A stretch of DNA of 64,000 bases, taken from Fonsecaea monophora. Taxonomy: Eukaryota; Ascomycota; Eurotiomycetes; Chaetothyriales; Herpotrichiellaceae. The position numbers and the translations under genes were made by a program. Of the stretch, positions 21,835 to 33,621 are shown in pieces; positions within the stretch are counted from its first letter, which is position 1, and every line of letters starts with the position of its first letter. A model generated the notes under the pieces. The model was not told where the DNA came from. It ran no database searches and worked only from the letters and a program-made list of their open reading frames with translations. The stretch covers positions 124,001-188,000 of the forward strand of contig NW_019173934.1 of NCBI RefSeq assembly GCF_001642475.1, in the 5' to 3' direction.

Positions 21835-23627
21835 GCCGTGATCAGATGCTGGGTGGAAAAGATGGAGGATTGAAAAGGGGAACAAAAAAGAGAGCTTGAG
21901 GGTTCGAAGAGCTCTCGTTTTTCTACCCAGGGTCTGGTTGAGTTTATGGTCAATAACAACTGGTGGTGCTGGTGTCTACATCCCCTCCTTCGAACGAGAC
22001 CACATTGGCCGGAAACGAACATGGCCAAACCCACACGGAGTCCCGGAGAACGATTCCAACCCTCAAGAGCACACCAGATGGGCGCACAGCACCATGTTAT
22101 CTATCTGGCCTACCTCCCAGATGCCAAAAACTTCCAGATGAAAGATTTACCAACACGCGGCTTCTCGCCGAACAGGAAGGCAATCCTGACGGATCGACGA
22201 CGACATGACTTCCTCTGAAGGAGAAAATCCTCCGATGGGGAGCACAGCTACCTCACATTTCCCTTGTGCTCAATCTGCCATATTCCGAGTCGTCATCCCC
22301 ATCACAACCCAACCCAACCCAACCCGCACTCGACTCGATTTCCCTTGAGCAGCACAGGCGCTTCATCAGATCGTACCTTCGACATATTGCATGCACACAT
22401 GCAAGACAATCGGCCGCTTGTATCGAGACCCATGTAACAAAGGCCAATGCGGTCTTGACATCACTTCACTCGATCCGCCCAGACCACTTGCAGCCCGCCA
22501 CTAAAGTGTCTCGGTTAGATCAAATGGGAAATGGTTGAAGGGGACTTCGTCGTTCGTCGAACCATGGTCATGTTGCGGAGTGATGATCGACCCTTCTGCC
22601 TATCTGTACCAATACCGGGTAAAGAACGAAGGCTCCCTCCCTAGGTGCATGCAGCTTCATGTCCCTTGCATGTGATAGCACTGGAAAAAAAAGAATGAAC
22701 AAGAAGAGACCTGAACTCGACATCACACCATCCGTTCGTCAGCCCCATCGATAGATTATACCCCAGCAAACTGCGGGATAAACTCCTAAAAGAGAACTTA
22801 CGTGGGTTTGTCCGCCCTGCCCAGCCAGATCTTCCCAGGCCTCTCCTGTTCTCCGCATGATCGCTTCTCTCCTTGTCAACATTGTCACTTGAGATGATCC
22901 GACGACGAACGCCGTCCATGTGAGCTTCCTTGGCCACGAGTTCCCAGCCCCTTCACTACTCTCTACTACGGACATTTTACGCTCCAAGCAAGAGCCATGG
23001 AGGCTGGAACAATCAGGACAGATAGATGAAAGAACGGGACGGTAGATGAGGGCCTTATATTGTTCAATGAAATACACGGTAATACGGGCCATCTCATTGA
23101 CAAGATACCTAGTTAGGTAGGTATCTAGGTATCTACAGTAGGTAGATAGATAGTCGAGATCGGTATCCCATGTATATCCGCATAACCCATCCACCCCCCA
23201 TCCCACAACCTGGAATATGGAAATCTGCTGTTGGCTCGTTGCCACTGTCCTGGTTTTCCATCCATCACTGTATTACTTTGACCTGGTCCATATTCGCTGT
23301 CCCAATCCCGTACAACGACCAATTCTCCCCAAAACTGCAAATCGCTCATGGGCAAGGATCGTCGAGAATTGAATGCTTCGCTCAATAGCGGTAGTTGCTT
23401 TTGGAGCCCGCGAGAGCCACTGGTAACAATCTCTTGACTCGCGCTTTTCAAAACATGAGGAAACAGCCTCAAACAGTCATTCCAAGACTTTCTTGGTTCT
23501 CAACGCTTCCTTCATAACAAGTCAACTCACCGTTTCCGACTCGTTCTTTTCCCCGCAGTCGCTCCTGAGTGAATAACTCCCCCAACTGCAATGGCATTTT
23601 CATTCTTTGTCAAACACTGAACTCGTC
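21835..23627. other. 1.8 kb intergenic region
   Basis: No supportable gene. Holds an ACCCA repeat at about 22300-22330 and a perfect inverted repeat at 23104-23133 within TAGG-rich sequence (listed separately). Confidence 0.5.
23104..23133. repeat. Perfect 9-bp inverted repeat in TAGG-rich sequence
   Basis: GATACCTAG is followed by a 12-nt spacer and its reverse complement CTAGGTATC, then AGGTAGATAGATAG. It could form a hairpin in the 3' flank of the large WD40 gene on the minus strand, or be chance in simple sequence. Confidence 0.6.
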
Positions 23628-26600
23628 TCAAGTCCCAACACTGCCAATCATGGCGCTCGGAATGCTTTCATATGGTGCCGGTTGTACATTCTCGCCAGCT
23701 TGAACCATTCTCGGGCTCATGGCTTGGTTGTCATCACCACCTCTCCTGCCGCGACTAGGAGACCTCGCTCGACCCGTGAAACTTCTTAATTTGTTCAACA
23801 ACTGACCCCCTGAGCTGCCACTTTGGTTGTCGTTCCCGGACCGTCCTCGTTTGTGACCTGCGCTGGAGGGTAGAACTCCGGCAGACAAAGGCAATGTGTT
23901 GCCAGCATTTGAAGCGGCATCGTAGAACGTAGTGTGGGTGGGGACGGCAGACATTGGTAGCGCCGCAGCTGTGGTATCCAATGGCTCAAAGCCGCGTGAC
24001 TTGGAGAGGTTAGGACTGCCTCCAGTATAAGAGGACGCTTTCGTCAGAAGCGGAGGCGGAGGAGGTGGCGGTGGTGGTTGAGCGAGGTGTTGCAACTCTG
24101 GAAGAATAGGTGGGTTCTGCGGCGGTGAGGATGTAATGTTTGCTGTGCCTGCTGTCTCAAGAGTCCCTAAGGGGGGAGTTGCCATTGTGCCTGGGGGCAC
24201 CTCACGCGGTGATATACGCGCAGTGCGGTCACGAGATGTACCTCGACTCCGTGAGTTTGCGCGAGCTTCGGCTCCTTTGCTGCTTGATCTACTACCCGCG
24301 ATGCGTCGATCGTAAGCGGGATGCTTGGGTATCTGAGAAAGGAATTCCAAGGAAACTGGTGCACGGGCGGAGCCAGGTCTGCTGATGTCTTCACGGATCG
24401 GCGGCTGGTATGTGTCGCTCGTTAACAGCTCCGTACCGTCGGCGCCAGGCTCCGGTTGGGCTTCTTGACCCTCACCCACCGGGATATCGATCTGCATAGC
24501 CCGGGGCGTTCCTGGCCTCGCGTCAACGAGCCCGAGACCAGATGGTTGTCTACCCAGACTGCCATCTTCGAACGAAGGCGTAGTGATCGGCCCCTCGTGG
24601 GTATAGGCCCTTGTGAGCGGTGGCAAGAGGTTGCTTGTCGAAGCAGATTTGTTATGTGCAGAGAGCTCGCTTGTAAGCGGGACGTTGGGCACAGAAGGTC
24701 GACGGATTAGAGGTTCCCTCGAAGCTTGGGGCTGCTCTGCCCGCAACTCTCTCCTTTCTCGTTCTGATGTAAATTGAGGCTGGCTAGCAGACCTTGGCAT
24801 CAGGTCCTGCGCAGCGAGTATGCTGTTCAGTGTGCTCATGTCCTCAGGATCGTCAGGATGGGCGCTTCGGTCGTAGGTCGCGTCACTTGGGCGGCGATGT
24901 CGGCGGTGATGCTCACTGCGGCTTGCCTTTCGACTCAGTGAAGTAACCTCTTCGGCTTGACGGCTGCGGGATCTGGTACGTAGTCTTCGTCGATCTGGTG
25001 ATTTATCCCTCTTTGCACTCGTGTCACGATGCGGTTGACGACTTGTGCTTCGGTGTAGACGGTGTCGGTCTTTGGAGACTAGCCTCAGCGCGGAATCTTG
25101 GTCGAAACGGCTTTGTCGGTCTTCTTCAGACGGAATCATCGGTCGGGGCGATGATGGAGAACGGTGCCCTAGATTCTCTTTGCGAGAGGAGCTTCGACCT
25201 CTAGGTGAAAAGATTGCAGGGTCTGGGCTTTGCTGCCGACTTGCGCCGCGGCTGCCCGTCTTGCTTCTTGGACCAGTGTGTCTAGAATGTGATCGCTTGC
25301 GAGCTTTCCCACCTTTTGCAGTTGATTGAGATCCACGACGACTCAGTTTCGACATACTTCCAGGAGTCCCCGATCGATCAACCCCGGAGAAATTAGAACT
25401 ATACATCGAGTCAAAGCTTTCGACGCTGGTGCTGTACATGCGTAGATCCTCTGGTGACATCGGGACTGGGGAAGAGGGCGAGCGTTTGCCTGCTGGAATA
25501 GTTCGTCGGGGTTCTCTCTCACCACTGTCCTCCACGTTATTGGCCCTGCTCTTTTTCCGCTCTGATTGGTCGTCCCTTGACTGCTTGCTAGTGCTGCTAT
25601 AACCCCGAGCTCGAGAATGTTTTGTATAATATTGAGCTTGTTCAAGACTGCTGATGTACTGATCGATGCTCCGACCGGTAACAATGGGACTCTTGACACT
25701 CCGGTAACTGAGATCAGTGGTTGGGGGGCTGGTCAGGTCACCTGAAGTATCGAGTTGGGTATTTGAGTACGATCTCATGGTGGCAGGCTGGCCGATTGCG
25801 TCTCCATAACTGGCAGAGGGCAGGTATTCTTGGTTCGAAACATGAAGAGTTTGTATCGAAAGTCCATCAGGCTTTCGACTCTTCGACCCGGTTCTTGCTC
25901 GTGTCGTGTCCATATGCCGTTCATCATGCCTCAATCCGACATCGAATTGCGTACTGTGCCCCGGAAATTTGATAGCGGTTTGTGGTCCAACGGCTGTCTG
26001 GGGCGTTTCCTTTACTGGGGTGGTAAGTGGTTCATATCGTGCGGACGTCAGCAATGTCAAAGACTGCTTTCCTCGTTGTGGTTCATTCACGGCAGAAGCT
26101 TGTTGCTCAACATCTGCCGCCTTGGACGATGTCATCTCAGCAGGAACAGACACAGATCTCTGCGGCAAAGGACTTGAAAATTGAGGTGCCTCAACGTCGA
26201 CAGGTGTTTCCCCAATCACCGTTAATCGACTTGGCTGGAAACCCCCTGGTGTCGCGGTCTTGGCCGAGAGGGCGCTATTGATGCTGCGAATGTTGTTCAA
26301 CCGGTAGGAACCTAGACCACCAGGTGATACAGCAGATCTATCGATGGCAGATTCCGCAATCGGTGTCACAGCAGGGGCGACGGTTGGTGTCCGGTCTTCA
26401 GGCTTAAGTCCAGGGAATTTAAAATTGTTGTTTGGTTGGGTTCCGAAGGAAGTGATGAGTTTCAATGCCGAGGTTTGAGGCGTTATCCTTGTCCCTTGAG
26501 CAGCGGCAGTCCTGAATGGTGTGGGTGGTTGATGGATAGCCGACAGAATGTGAGGCGGAGGCATGGCTACCGGTGTTGGAGCGTCGAGTGTCCGCCGTCT

Positions 26601-28876
26601 CTCCAAAGTCTTCTGGAAGATTGCAGGATACTCCATCGGTTCCAACGGCTGCAGGTGGGCTGACTGTGGACTTGAGACTGGTTCCATTATCGTTCTCGTG
26701 GCAAGTTGAGCATTCGGTGAAGTCCAAGGATCGGAAACTTCGACACCAGTGCACGAGAAGCATCGGATAGCAAGTGATTGCTGTGAGTTCTCGACAACAT
26801 GTTCACCCCATCGACGCACGAGATACGACTGCCTCTGCCAGTCATCTGGCGTGACAAGACAGGTCAGCAGGACGGCCTCCATGTATTGATTCCTTGACAC
26901 ATAGACTTCGATCGCATCACTCCGGTCACCCAGCGCGAGCAGAAGAGTAGCTGCGCCATGGACATCACCCCTTGCTAGTAGCTTCTCGATGAAGACTTGA
27001 GTGATCTTCTTCGCCCCCACCTGGTTGCTAATTGTTCCCAAAGCCAACAACATCCAGTCCAGACTGGAGACAATTCCCGTTGAGCCCATAATCTCTGCGA
27101 GGTAGTCTGGATCCTCATCTAGCCATTTGGCGAGGAAAATGGCGTTCTGGCTTTCACTGGGATGGCGGCTCAACTCATCGCGAATAAGGTCTTGGATGTC
27201 TTCTTCCCAGCCGAACACAACACTCAGCATCTGCCTTCGCAAATCGTCAGGGGTCATGTGGCTTTCATCAAGTGACCTAGGGGGTCGATACGGCACATCG
27301 TGTAGCCGAGCCCTAGTGTAAGGGAAGAGCTCTGCAACCAGTGCCTCCTCAGGACTCATAATGACTTCCTGCCTCAAGCGGGATCCTTTCCTAGCTGTCC
27401 TTGAACTTGCAGGCGACTGGGGTTGGTGAGGCAGACTGAGCAGCTGCATGGAGTGCTGGTTCATAGTGGGTTGTGACTGAATGCCAGTGTCAATTGATGT
27501 AGTTGTATAGTCTGTTTTCCCGGCAGGCGAGATGATGTCGTTAGCCCCGTTCTTCAAACTACCTTTCTGAGAACTGAGAGCTGATCGAGGGCTGGGAATG
27601 TTGTTCCGTTCATGCCTCGCTGCCTCCGAAGCACGTAGTTCACGCCGGGCCCGAACGAGAGGAGATGCAAGCTCTTCTTCGCTTTCAGACGTCGTCCATA
27701 ATGGCCCTCTTGTGTCCTCTGGTGGGGTCGGCGGGACAGTCAATGGCAAATGCCGTATATTTGCGACCAAAAGCGCCCTCTCGACATCGTATTGTTGCAC
27801 TGTATAGTCTGGACCCAAAGTGAACAGGGTTCCTGTCGGTCCGTGACAAGCGATGGCTCGGACACCGTCCACTGTCGGAATGGGCTCGAATGTGACATGC
27901 TTGGTTCGCACGTCCCAAGACCAGGTTTTACCTTCGATGAATTGAACGATTCGTCCATTTTTCGACCACGAAATCCAATTTCGACCCGGGATATAGGTGT
28001 CGGTACGCTTCAAGACGCGAATAACGCGGGGCGCCTCGGCTGTGGGTGGCTTGGACACGCTCCAGACTCGCAGATCGCCGTCAGCTGTTTGAGTGGCAAG
28101 CATGTCGGACTTCTGTTTCGACGATGAAGCGTGCCATGTCAAAGAAACGATTGGCGACGGCGCGCGGGGTGTTGTCAGAGTATGTAGAATTGTGAACGCT
28201 GGTTGTAATGCCGCCAACAATATGGACCCATTCCTATATCTGCTGATTGTAAGTATAGTTTCGTCACTTTTGCACTATGAAAGTCACCCACCCGATGGCA
28301 TATGTTTTACAATCCGAAGACGGGGCTATCGCGGTGATGGGGTCGAATATCGTCCGCGCCGAAATATGTTCACTCGTTGCTGGCTCGAATAAGATAACCT
28401 CCCCCTTTGCGTTACCTTGTATGGTATCAGCAGAGGGCGGCAATTGGGCGCCGGGACCATATCAACTTACCAAAGGCGACATTCCCGTTTCTCATCCAAT
28501 GCGCAACTGTCAAATCTTCATAGGATACAAAGCGGGAGAGCTGCTCGCCAGTGAATAAGTCCCAGACGATGGCCGTCCGTCCAACATCGTAGGTGATAAC
28601 CAGCCTTCCAGCCCCAGTTTCGCTGACATTATCGGCAGATATCAGTCGAATATCCTTGGAGTGCTTTTCAAACCGACGTTCAACAGCCAATGTATCATGA
28701 TGCAGACATATGACTGTCGAACCCTGGGCGAACAGGAGAAGGGCGGCGGTTGATGCGCATGGTTCGAAGGCGGCATCTTGAGAAGACAGATTCGTCTTGG
28801 GGACAGGTGGGAGTATTACTCCCTTTGATTTGCCCGAGGTAGATCTCTGTCTGGACAGACCTGGGCCTGCAGACAT
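23628..28876 (-). CDS. Very large WD40-propeller plus alpha-solenoid protein with disordered Ser/Arg-rich tail
   Basis: Three exons: 28876-28471, 28415-28292 and about 28239-23628; roughly 1,713 aa. Introns are 55 and about 50 nt. The N-terminal ~400 residues form WD40-like blades (LVITYDVGRTAIVWDLFTGE, LATQTADGDLRVWSV, KTWSWDVRTKHV). Next comes a helical region (about residues 480-660) with LIRDELSRHPSESQ, WLDEDPDYLAEIMG and HGAATLLLALGDRSDAIEVY, resembling the propeller-plus-solenoid layout of Gemin5/Sec31-like scaffolds. The remaining ~1,000 residues are disordered and rich in Ser, Arg, Pro and Gln, with SR-like stretches (RRLRTRSRSRQ) and a polyproline block (QPPPPPPPPPLL). I know no experimental function; the layout suggests a scaffold. 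The start at 28876 is the ATG of MSAGPGLSRQRS; the frame continues upstream into probable leader sequence. Confidence 0.8.
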
Positions 28877-31800
28877 GTTGAATCGAGTCCACAGCGAAGG
28901 GGAACTGCGACGGCAGGTATCAGCACCTTTATGAACGGTAGTTTGTAGGACGATATGGCTTCTGAGTACCTCTTTCGCTGTACAGTCCCGGCTTATGACG
29001 ATGGCATGGCCTCGACGAAGTTTCACCTGGGTATTTCCAAAGTATCGGTTATTGGGATCTCGACTGGACTTTCGGCCGTGGAACCAGGGAGTGGCTAGCG
29101 ACAGGATATGTTCCTCTTCTCTTTTTTCCTCCTCCGCGACTGACTTGCTGAAGCCCAAGGACGTACAAATCGATGGGCGCCAACGTAACCGCGGAGGGCT
29201 CTCGTTCCTGCAGACGAGCTTATAGGGTACAAGACAGATCGGGAGATATCGTGGTTAGATCAGGAGAGGAATTAAGATTCGGGGAAATATTGCCCAGCGG
29301 GCGTAGGTACCGGAGACCGTTAACCAGATAGTACGAGAGAGGTGGTTCCAGAGGAAATGAACTGCTGAAACAGAAATCTCTCTCAGTTTACGGGATCATA
29401 GACCCAAGGGACCGTCAAGTTCCACTCGAAGGTGAAGAATGAGGCGCAGCGCAGCGAAAGAAGACAAAGGCAATTGACAGGAACTGTAGCCATTCGAGAA
29501 GTAGGTAGTCATGGCTATCGAGGTACCAACGACATGATGGAAACACAGCTGTGAAGCTTTACTGGCCCGCCGGCGCTTGATTGCGGCCCCGCAGCGAGCA
29601 GCATGTGAGCCTGCATTAATTGGGCGACATGGTCGAATCATGGCAAATCCTTGCTTCTAGCTCGAATGCAGGTTGATCTGGGATGGAAGACAAGAGTGAG
29701 GATTCAGAAGGAGGGTGGGATGAGAGGTGGATGGACAGGCACGAGATGATGCTCGGGCCAGGCTTGGGCGCTTACAGCAGCACGATTGGCTGCCACCTGG
29801 TCGCCGTCACACGCCCAACTTCAACCGACCCATGCATCTCTTTCCAATCACAATATCAAGCACACTCAAGACTCGACCGCACTGTTCCCTGTCTAACTTT
29901 CATCACTTTGACCATTGCACCCCACTGTGATGCAGCGGGCAGAGGGCCCCCATCGACTCCAGTTGTCCCCGATGCCAATTCGCACCGCCTAATCTCCTCA
30001 CAAATTGCCTCAGCGGTTATACAACTGTGTACATTGGAAGGTCTTATATATCGCTACCGTGGACTGTCTCTCGCTTGCTGACCTTGACATCGCGAGTCCA
30101 GGTCGGAATCGCACAAATTCTAAGAAAATAGCCCTCGAGCGCAAGAAGTGCCACAGCAAGACTTTGTCGTGTTGGGACAAGTTGACCGTTGTTCGATCTG
30201 TTGCACCTTTCACAGAATGACACGAACCTGACAAGAGACCAGCACAGGAATTTTTTTTCGTGGGGAAATAATGAAAGAGACGGTTCTGCGCAGGTTGGCA
30301 GCCAGGCAGCGTACTAATCTGCTAGCTAACCTGCGTACGCGAACAATCTTCAGTTCGGCTATTCGACCTTGTATACCGATTCTGCCCCTCCACAAGCTGC
30401 ACGAAGATCTAAGTTTAGGGCCAGTTCTCTCCCCTAGGTCTTCGATAGCTATATGAGCCTCTCCCGTTGTCACAAAAGGGACCCCAAGCCCAGAGGGTTT
30501 CTGACTTTCCAACAAGACCGGCGCGAGCAAGGCCTATGACCTGCAGTGGTGCCCGTGGCTCCCGCGATGAGCGGGCGACGGAAGTGCCACTTCTCGTTGC
30601 GCTGCCAATCGCTACCTACCTTGTACAATGCAATTGATTTCCTTTACAAGTGCAGTTATAATGGAAAGTTCAGAGTTGCAATGTGCAACGACTGATATAC
30701 ACAGAAGAAGAGCAGATACGATCAATGAATCGGAGAATTGACGTCGATCAGTCGCATGGAGACGCGCCGCAAGCCACGGGGCGAGCCAGCTCCAAGACTC
30801 GAGAGTCCGACCCCCATGCTGCCCGTTCTGTGGTGGCGTTGTGAATGTTTCCAACCGTTGTCCCACAGGTGATGACCTACAAGCCAAAGACAGCCGAGTT
30901 GTTTCCATCAACGTTCTTCCAGGCTCCTCATGCTGTCTGCGAGACGTCTGTCATGTTCGTCACCCTTCTTCAGCAGACAATCCAAGCCCTGGACGTGGCC
31001 CACCCCCAAAGCTAAAGACACCGGGTCGATGAAGAGTGTGGGACAATTTCATACGGGGGAGTTGCTGGGTGCTTCGGCCAGGGTCATTAGGCTTCAGGCG
31101 GCCCAGCACGCTTCTGCATCTAAGCGCCCACGCTAAAGGATGGCCACCCTCAGAGCCAATCGGCAGGCGGCCGTATCCCAAGCTGCCTTTGTGAATTTTC
31201 GACGTTTCTGGCCAAAAATCACGTTCTCCACTCCCGGCTCAGTGTGAGGATGACGAGGCATGTACGAGGTACTGCAGACGAGAGCATACCAAGAGATCAG
31301 TTGTTGTGTGTCCCAGCCGTTTTATGTTGTGACCAAGTACCAACACGACTCAATACAGCTTCAAGGAGTAATAGCTGTCTGCACCTGGCTGAGGGTGACG
31401 CTGCTGTAAGAATTTTCCGCCCTCTCAGGTCTACTCGTACTAGATCGAGGGGACAAGGCTCTCAGCGCAAAGCTAGTGAACCTCAGTCGTTACTGAAGTT
31501 AGGTACCACTCCTACAACGCAAGGTCCTGTCTGTTTTCGGCCTGTCCTTCGTTTAATGCAAGGCGCACCTGGGTATTTACCTGGCTTGGGTCGAAGTCAG
31601 ATCTCCTGTTACGTCAAGATGAGACCAAGTCGTTCGTTGTCTCATCTACTCCGCTGGACCTGCAGCTAATGGATGCTCCTCTCCCGGACGCCTGCGTAAT
31701 ATGACGCCGTGCTTCGGTAGCCTCTCTCTCCCAGCCACCCTTTACCTCAATAAGCAGGGATTTTGCAGACCAAGTCCTTCCATTTTCCGATCTTACGCCA

Positions 31801-33084
31801 CGAGGGGCAAGAGCATGGGAGTGACGTCCGTGTGTAACACCTAGGAAGATTGTGTCGCCTCGACAGAAAAGTCGAGTATTCGTGTGGCTTGCTACTCCAG
31901 CTCAACGCCACCAGGTTGAGCGGTGTGATGTCTACGCGACACCGCTGCTACACAGCCATCATACCACCACCAGTTTTGCATCGAAGTTGACGGAATATAC
32001 CCGAATGGGAATCGAAAATCCATTGCAAAGGGATCTGGTTGGTGCTGTTCGACAAAACCCGTACGACCAGTCTGCCCGACCATGAGCTTGCTAATACCAC
32101 AGAAGACACTGAAATTGTCCAGGTGTTCGGCTGCCAAAACGATATTTTGATAGCGTGCAAGTCGCATTGGGAGATAGTGACACAAATTACCCTTGCTTCG
32201 AGTCTGGCATTACTTTGTTGTCATGCTCTCGACCGAATGAAGGAGATCAGACACGATTGTTTATCGATTTCACAGCAGTGGAAGTGTCTGCCATTACAGT
32301 CTCTACAGAACAATATTGCCTGCCAGTACCAGTGATGAAGTTAGGAATGCATTACTGACAATGTTTCAAGTACTCTTCGAAGACTGCTTGTATCCCAGAA
32401 TTTGGAAGACTTCGCAGGTGATCTTATCGTCTCAATACCTTCCATTTGGGGGTGGAATATCAGCCATTGACTCGAATACAGTATTGTATTTAAGAGCAGA
32501 ACTTCTCTTGGACTTGCCAGTACCACCTTCCCAGCAGATCGATCTCGGGGAACCCTAGCCTATAGATCAATGGGCTCGGCTAGCATTAGTTTCGCCGACA
32601 GGTGCTTCGATCTGGAAGGCCCACTTGCATCATTGATCGATGGATGGTTCGGACGATCTTCTTCTCTTTGCAACACTGCTGAAGCGTCGCTTTTCAGCTG
32701 TTAGACGAAAATGAACCCATGATCTCGTCTCTTCACTCTCTCGACGAGCTCTATTAACACTGGAAGCCCCAAATGCCATACTACCGCGCCGTTGCGGTGG
32801 AATTCCGGGGCTCGCCTTTGACCCAGTCCTGCACAATGCAACCCGACAGACGACCTCCCAGTCCATCTTGGGGATTGCTTTTGGGTTCCACAGTCGACGG
32901 TAAGGGGCGCTTCATCTCGAAGGAGTGACTATCCCATTGCATGCGATAACGGCATCAATAGAATCGGGCGCTCAAATGAATGGTCGGTTTGGCTTTCTCG
33001 GTTCCGCACGCCCAAAGCTCAATGGGATATCTCTTCTTCATGTGAAAGTTCGGCCCCGAGCCAAGCGTGCTTGTTGTTTATTGA
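28877..33084. other. Gene-poor region, part 1
   Basis: About 4.2 kb in which I find no supportable gene. Frames reach 141 codons on either strand but are low in structure, overlap each other and show no family motif or coherent splice pattern. The segment upstream of 28876 (to about 29160) is the probable leader of the WD40 gene. Base composition is not AT-rich, so heavy repeat-induced mutation is not evident. Confidence 0.5.
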
Positions 33085-33621
33085 TCAAGGCGAATCATCC
33101 TTGGAGATTTCCTTTTTCTGCTGGAGCATGGAGTTGAGGATTCCCTGCAACCGTTCAATCTCCTTGATCATCTGTGCGGCTACCATGACTGAGTCATCTC
33201 TTGCTTGCTGCAGGATTTTACACTCAAACTTGAGTTTGACAACCTGGTTTTGAAGCCTTCTGATGTTGTCGTCGACCTCCGACTGACGTAAGTCGCACAC
33301 AGGCGGCCGTCCCCGACTATTCTAGCAGGATACACACATGAGGAGGGCTTTTTCCACAAAAGAGTGACAGGGCGATCTTACAGAGTGAGTTCCCCGCCGT
33401 TTCAGGCCCCGTTGTTGAAGAGCTGTACAACTGCCCATGTTCGCTGAGTCCGGCTTCGATGAAGAAATCCGCAATCTCTGGGGACTCCTCGATAAATGTA
33501 TTTCGTACTCGGTACTGCGCATTGACCCTGCATACATGCGGAGCCGGGCAACTCTGGCACTGAACGACAAGACACCAATCATGGTGCTCAAATCCCTACC
33601 AGTTTCCCGCGCATCGAGCAT
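33085..33621 (-). CDS. Possible small coiled-coil protein (weak model)
   Basis: Proposed exons 33621-33382 and 33282-33085, joined in phase 0 by a 99-nt intron with GTAAGA donor and TTACGTCAG acceptor; 145 aa. Exon 1 starts at ATG of MLDARETGRDLSTM and has no motif. Exon 2 encodes a convincing amphipathic coiled coil (VDDNIRRLQNQVVKLKFECK, then QMIKEIERLQGILNSMLQQK). The heptad pattern and phase agreement are the only support. It could instead be the last exon of a longer, decayed gene. No function can be suggested. Confidence 0.35.

Noticed and set aside
29683..30081. 132-codon plus-strand frame in the gene-poor tract
   Set aside because: No domain; overlapped by another frame of the same strand.
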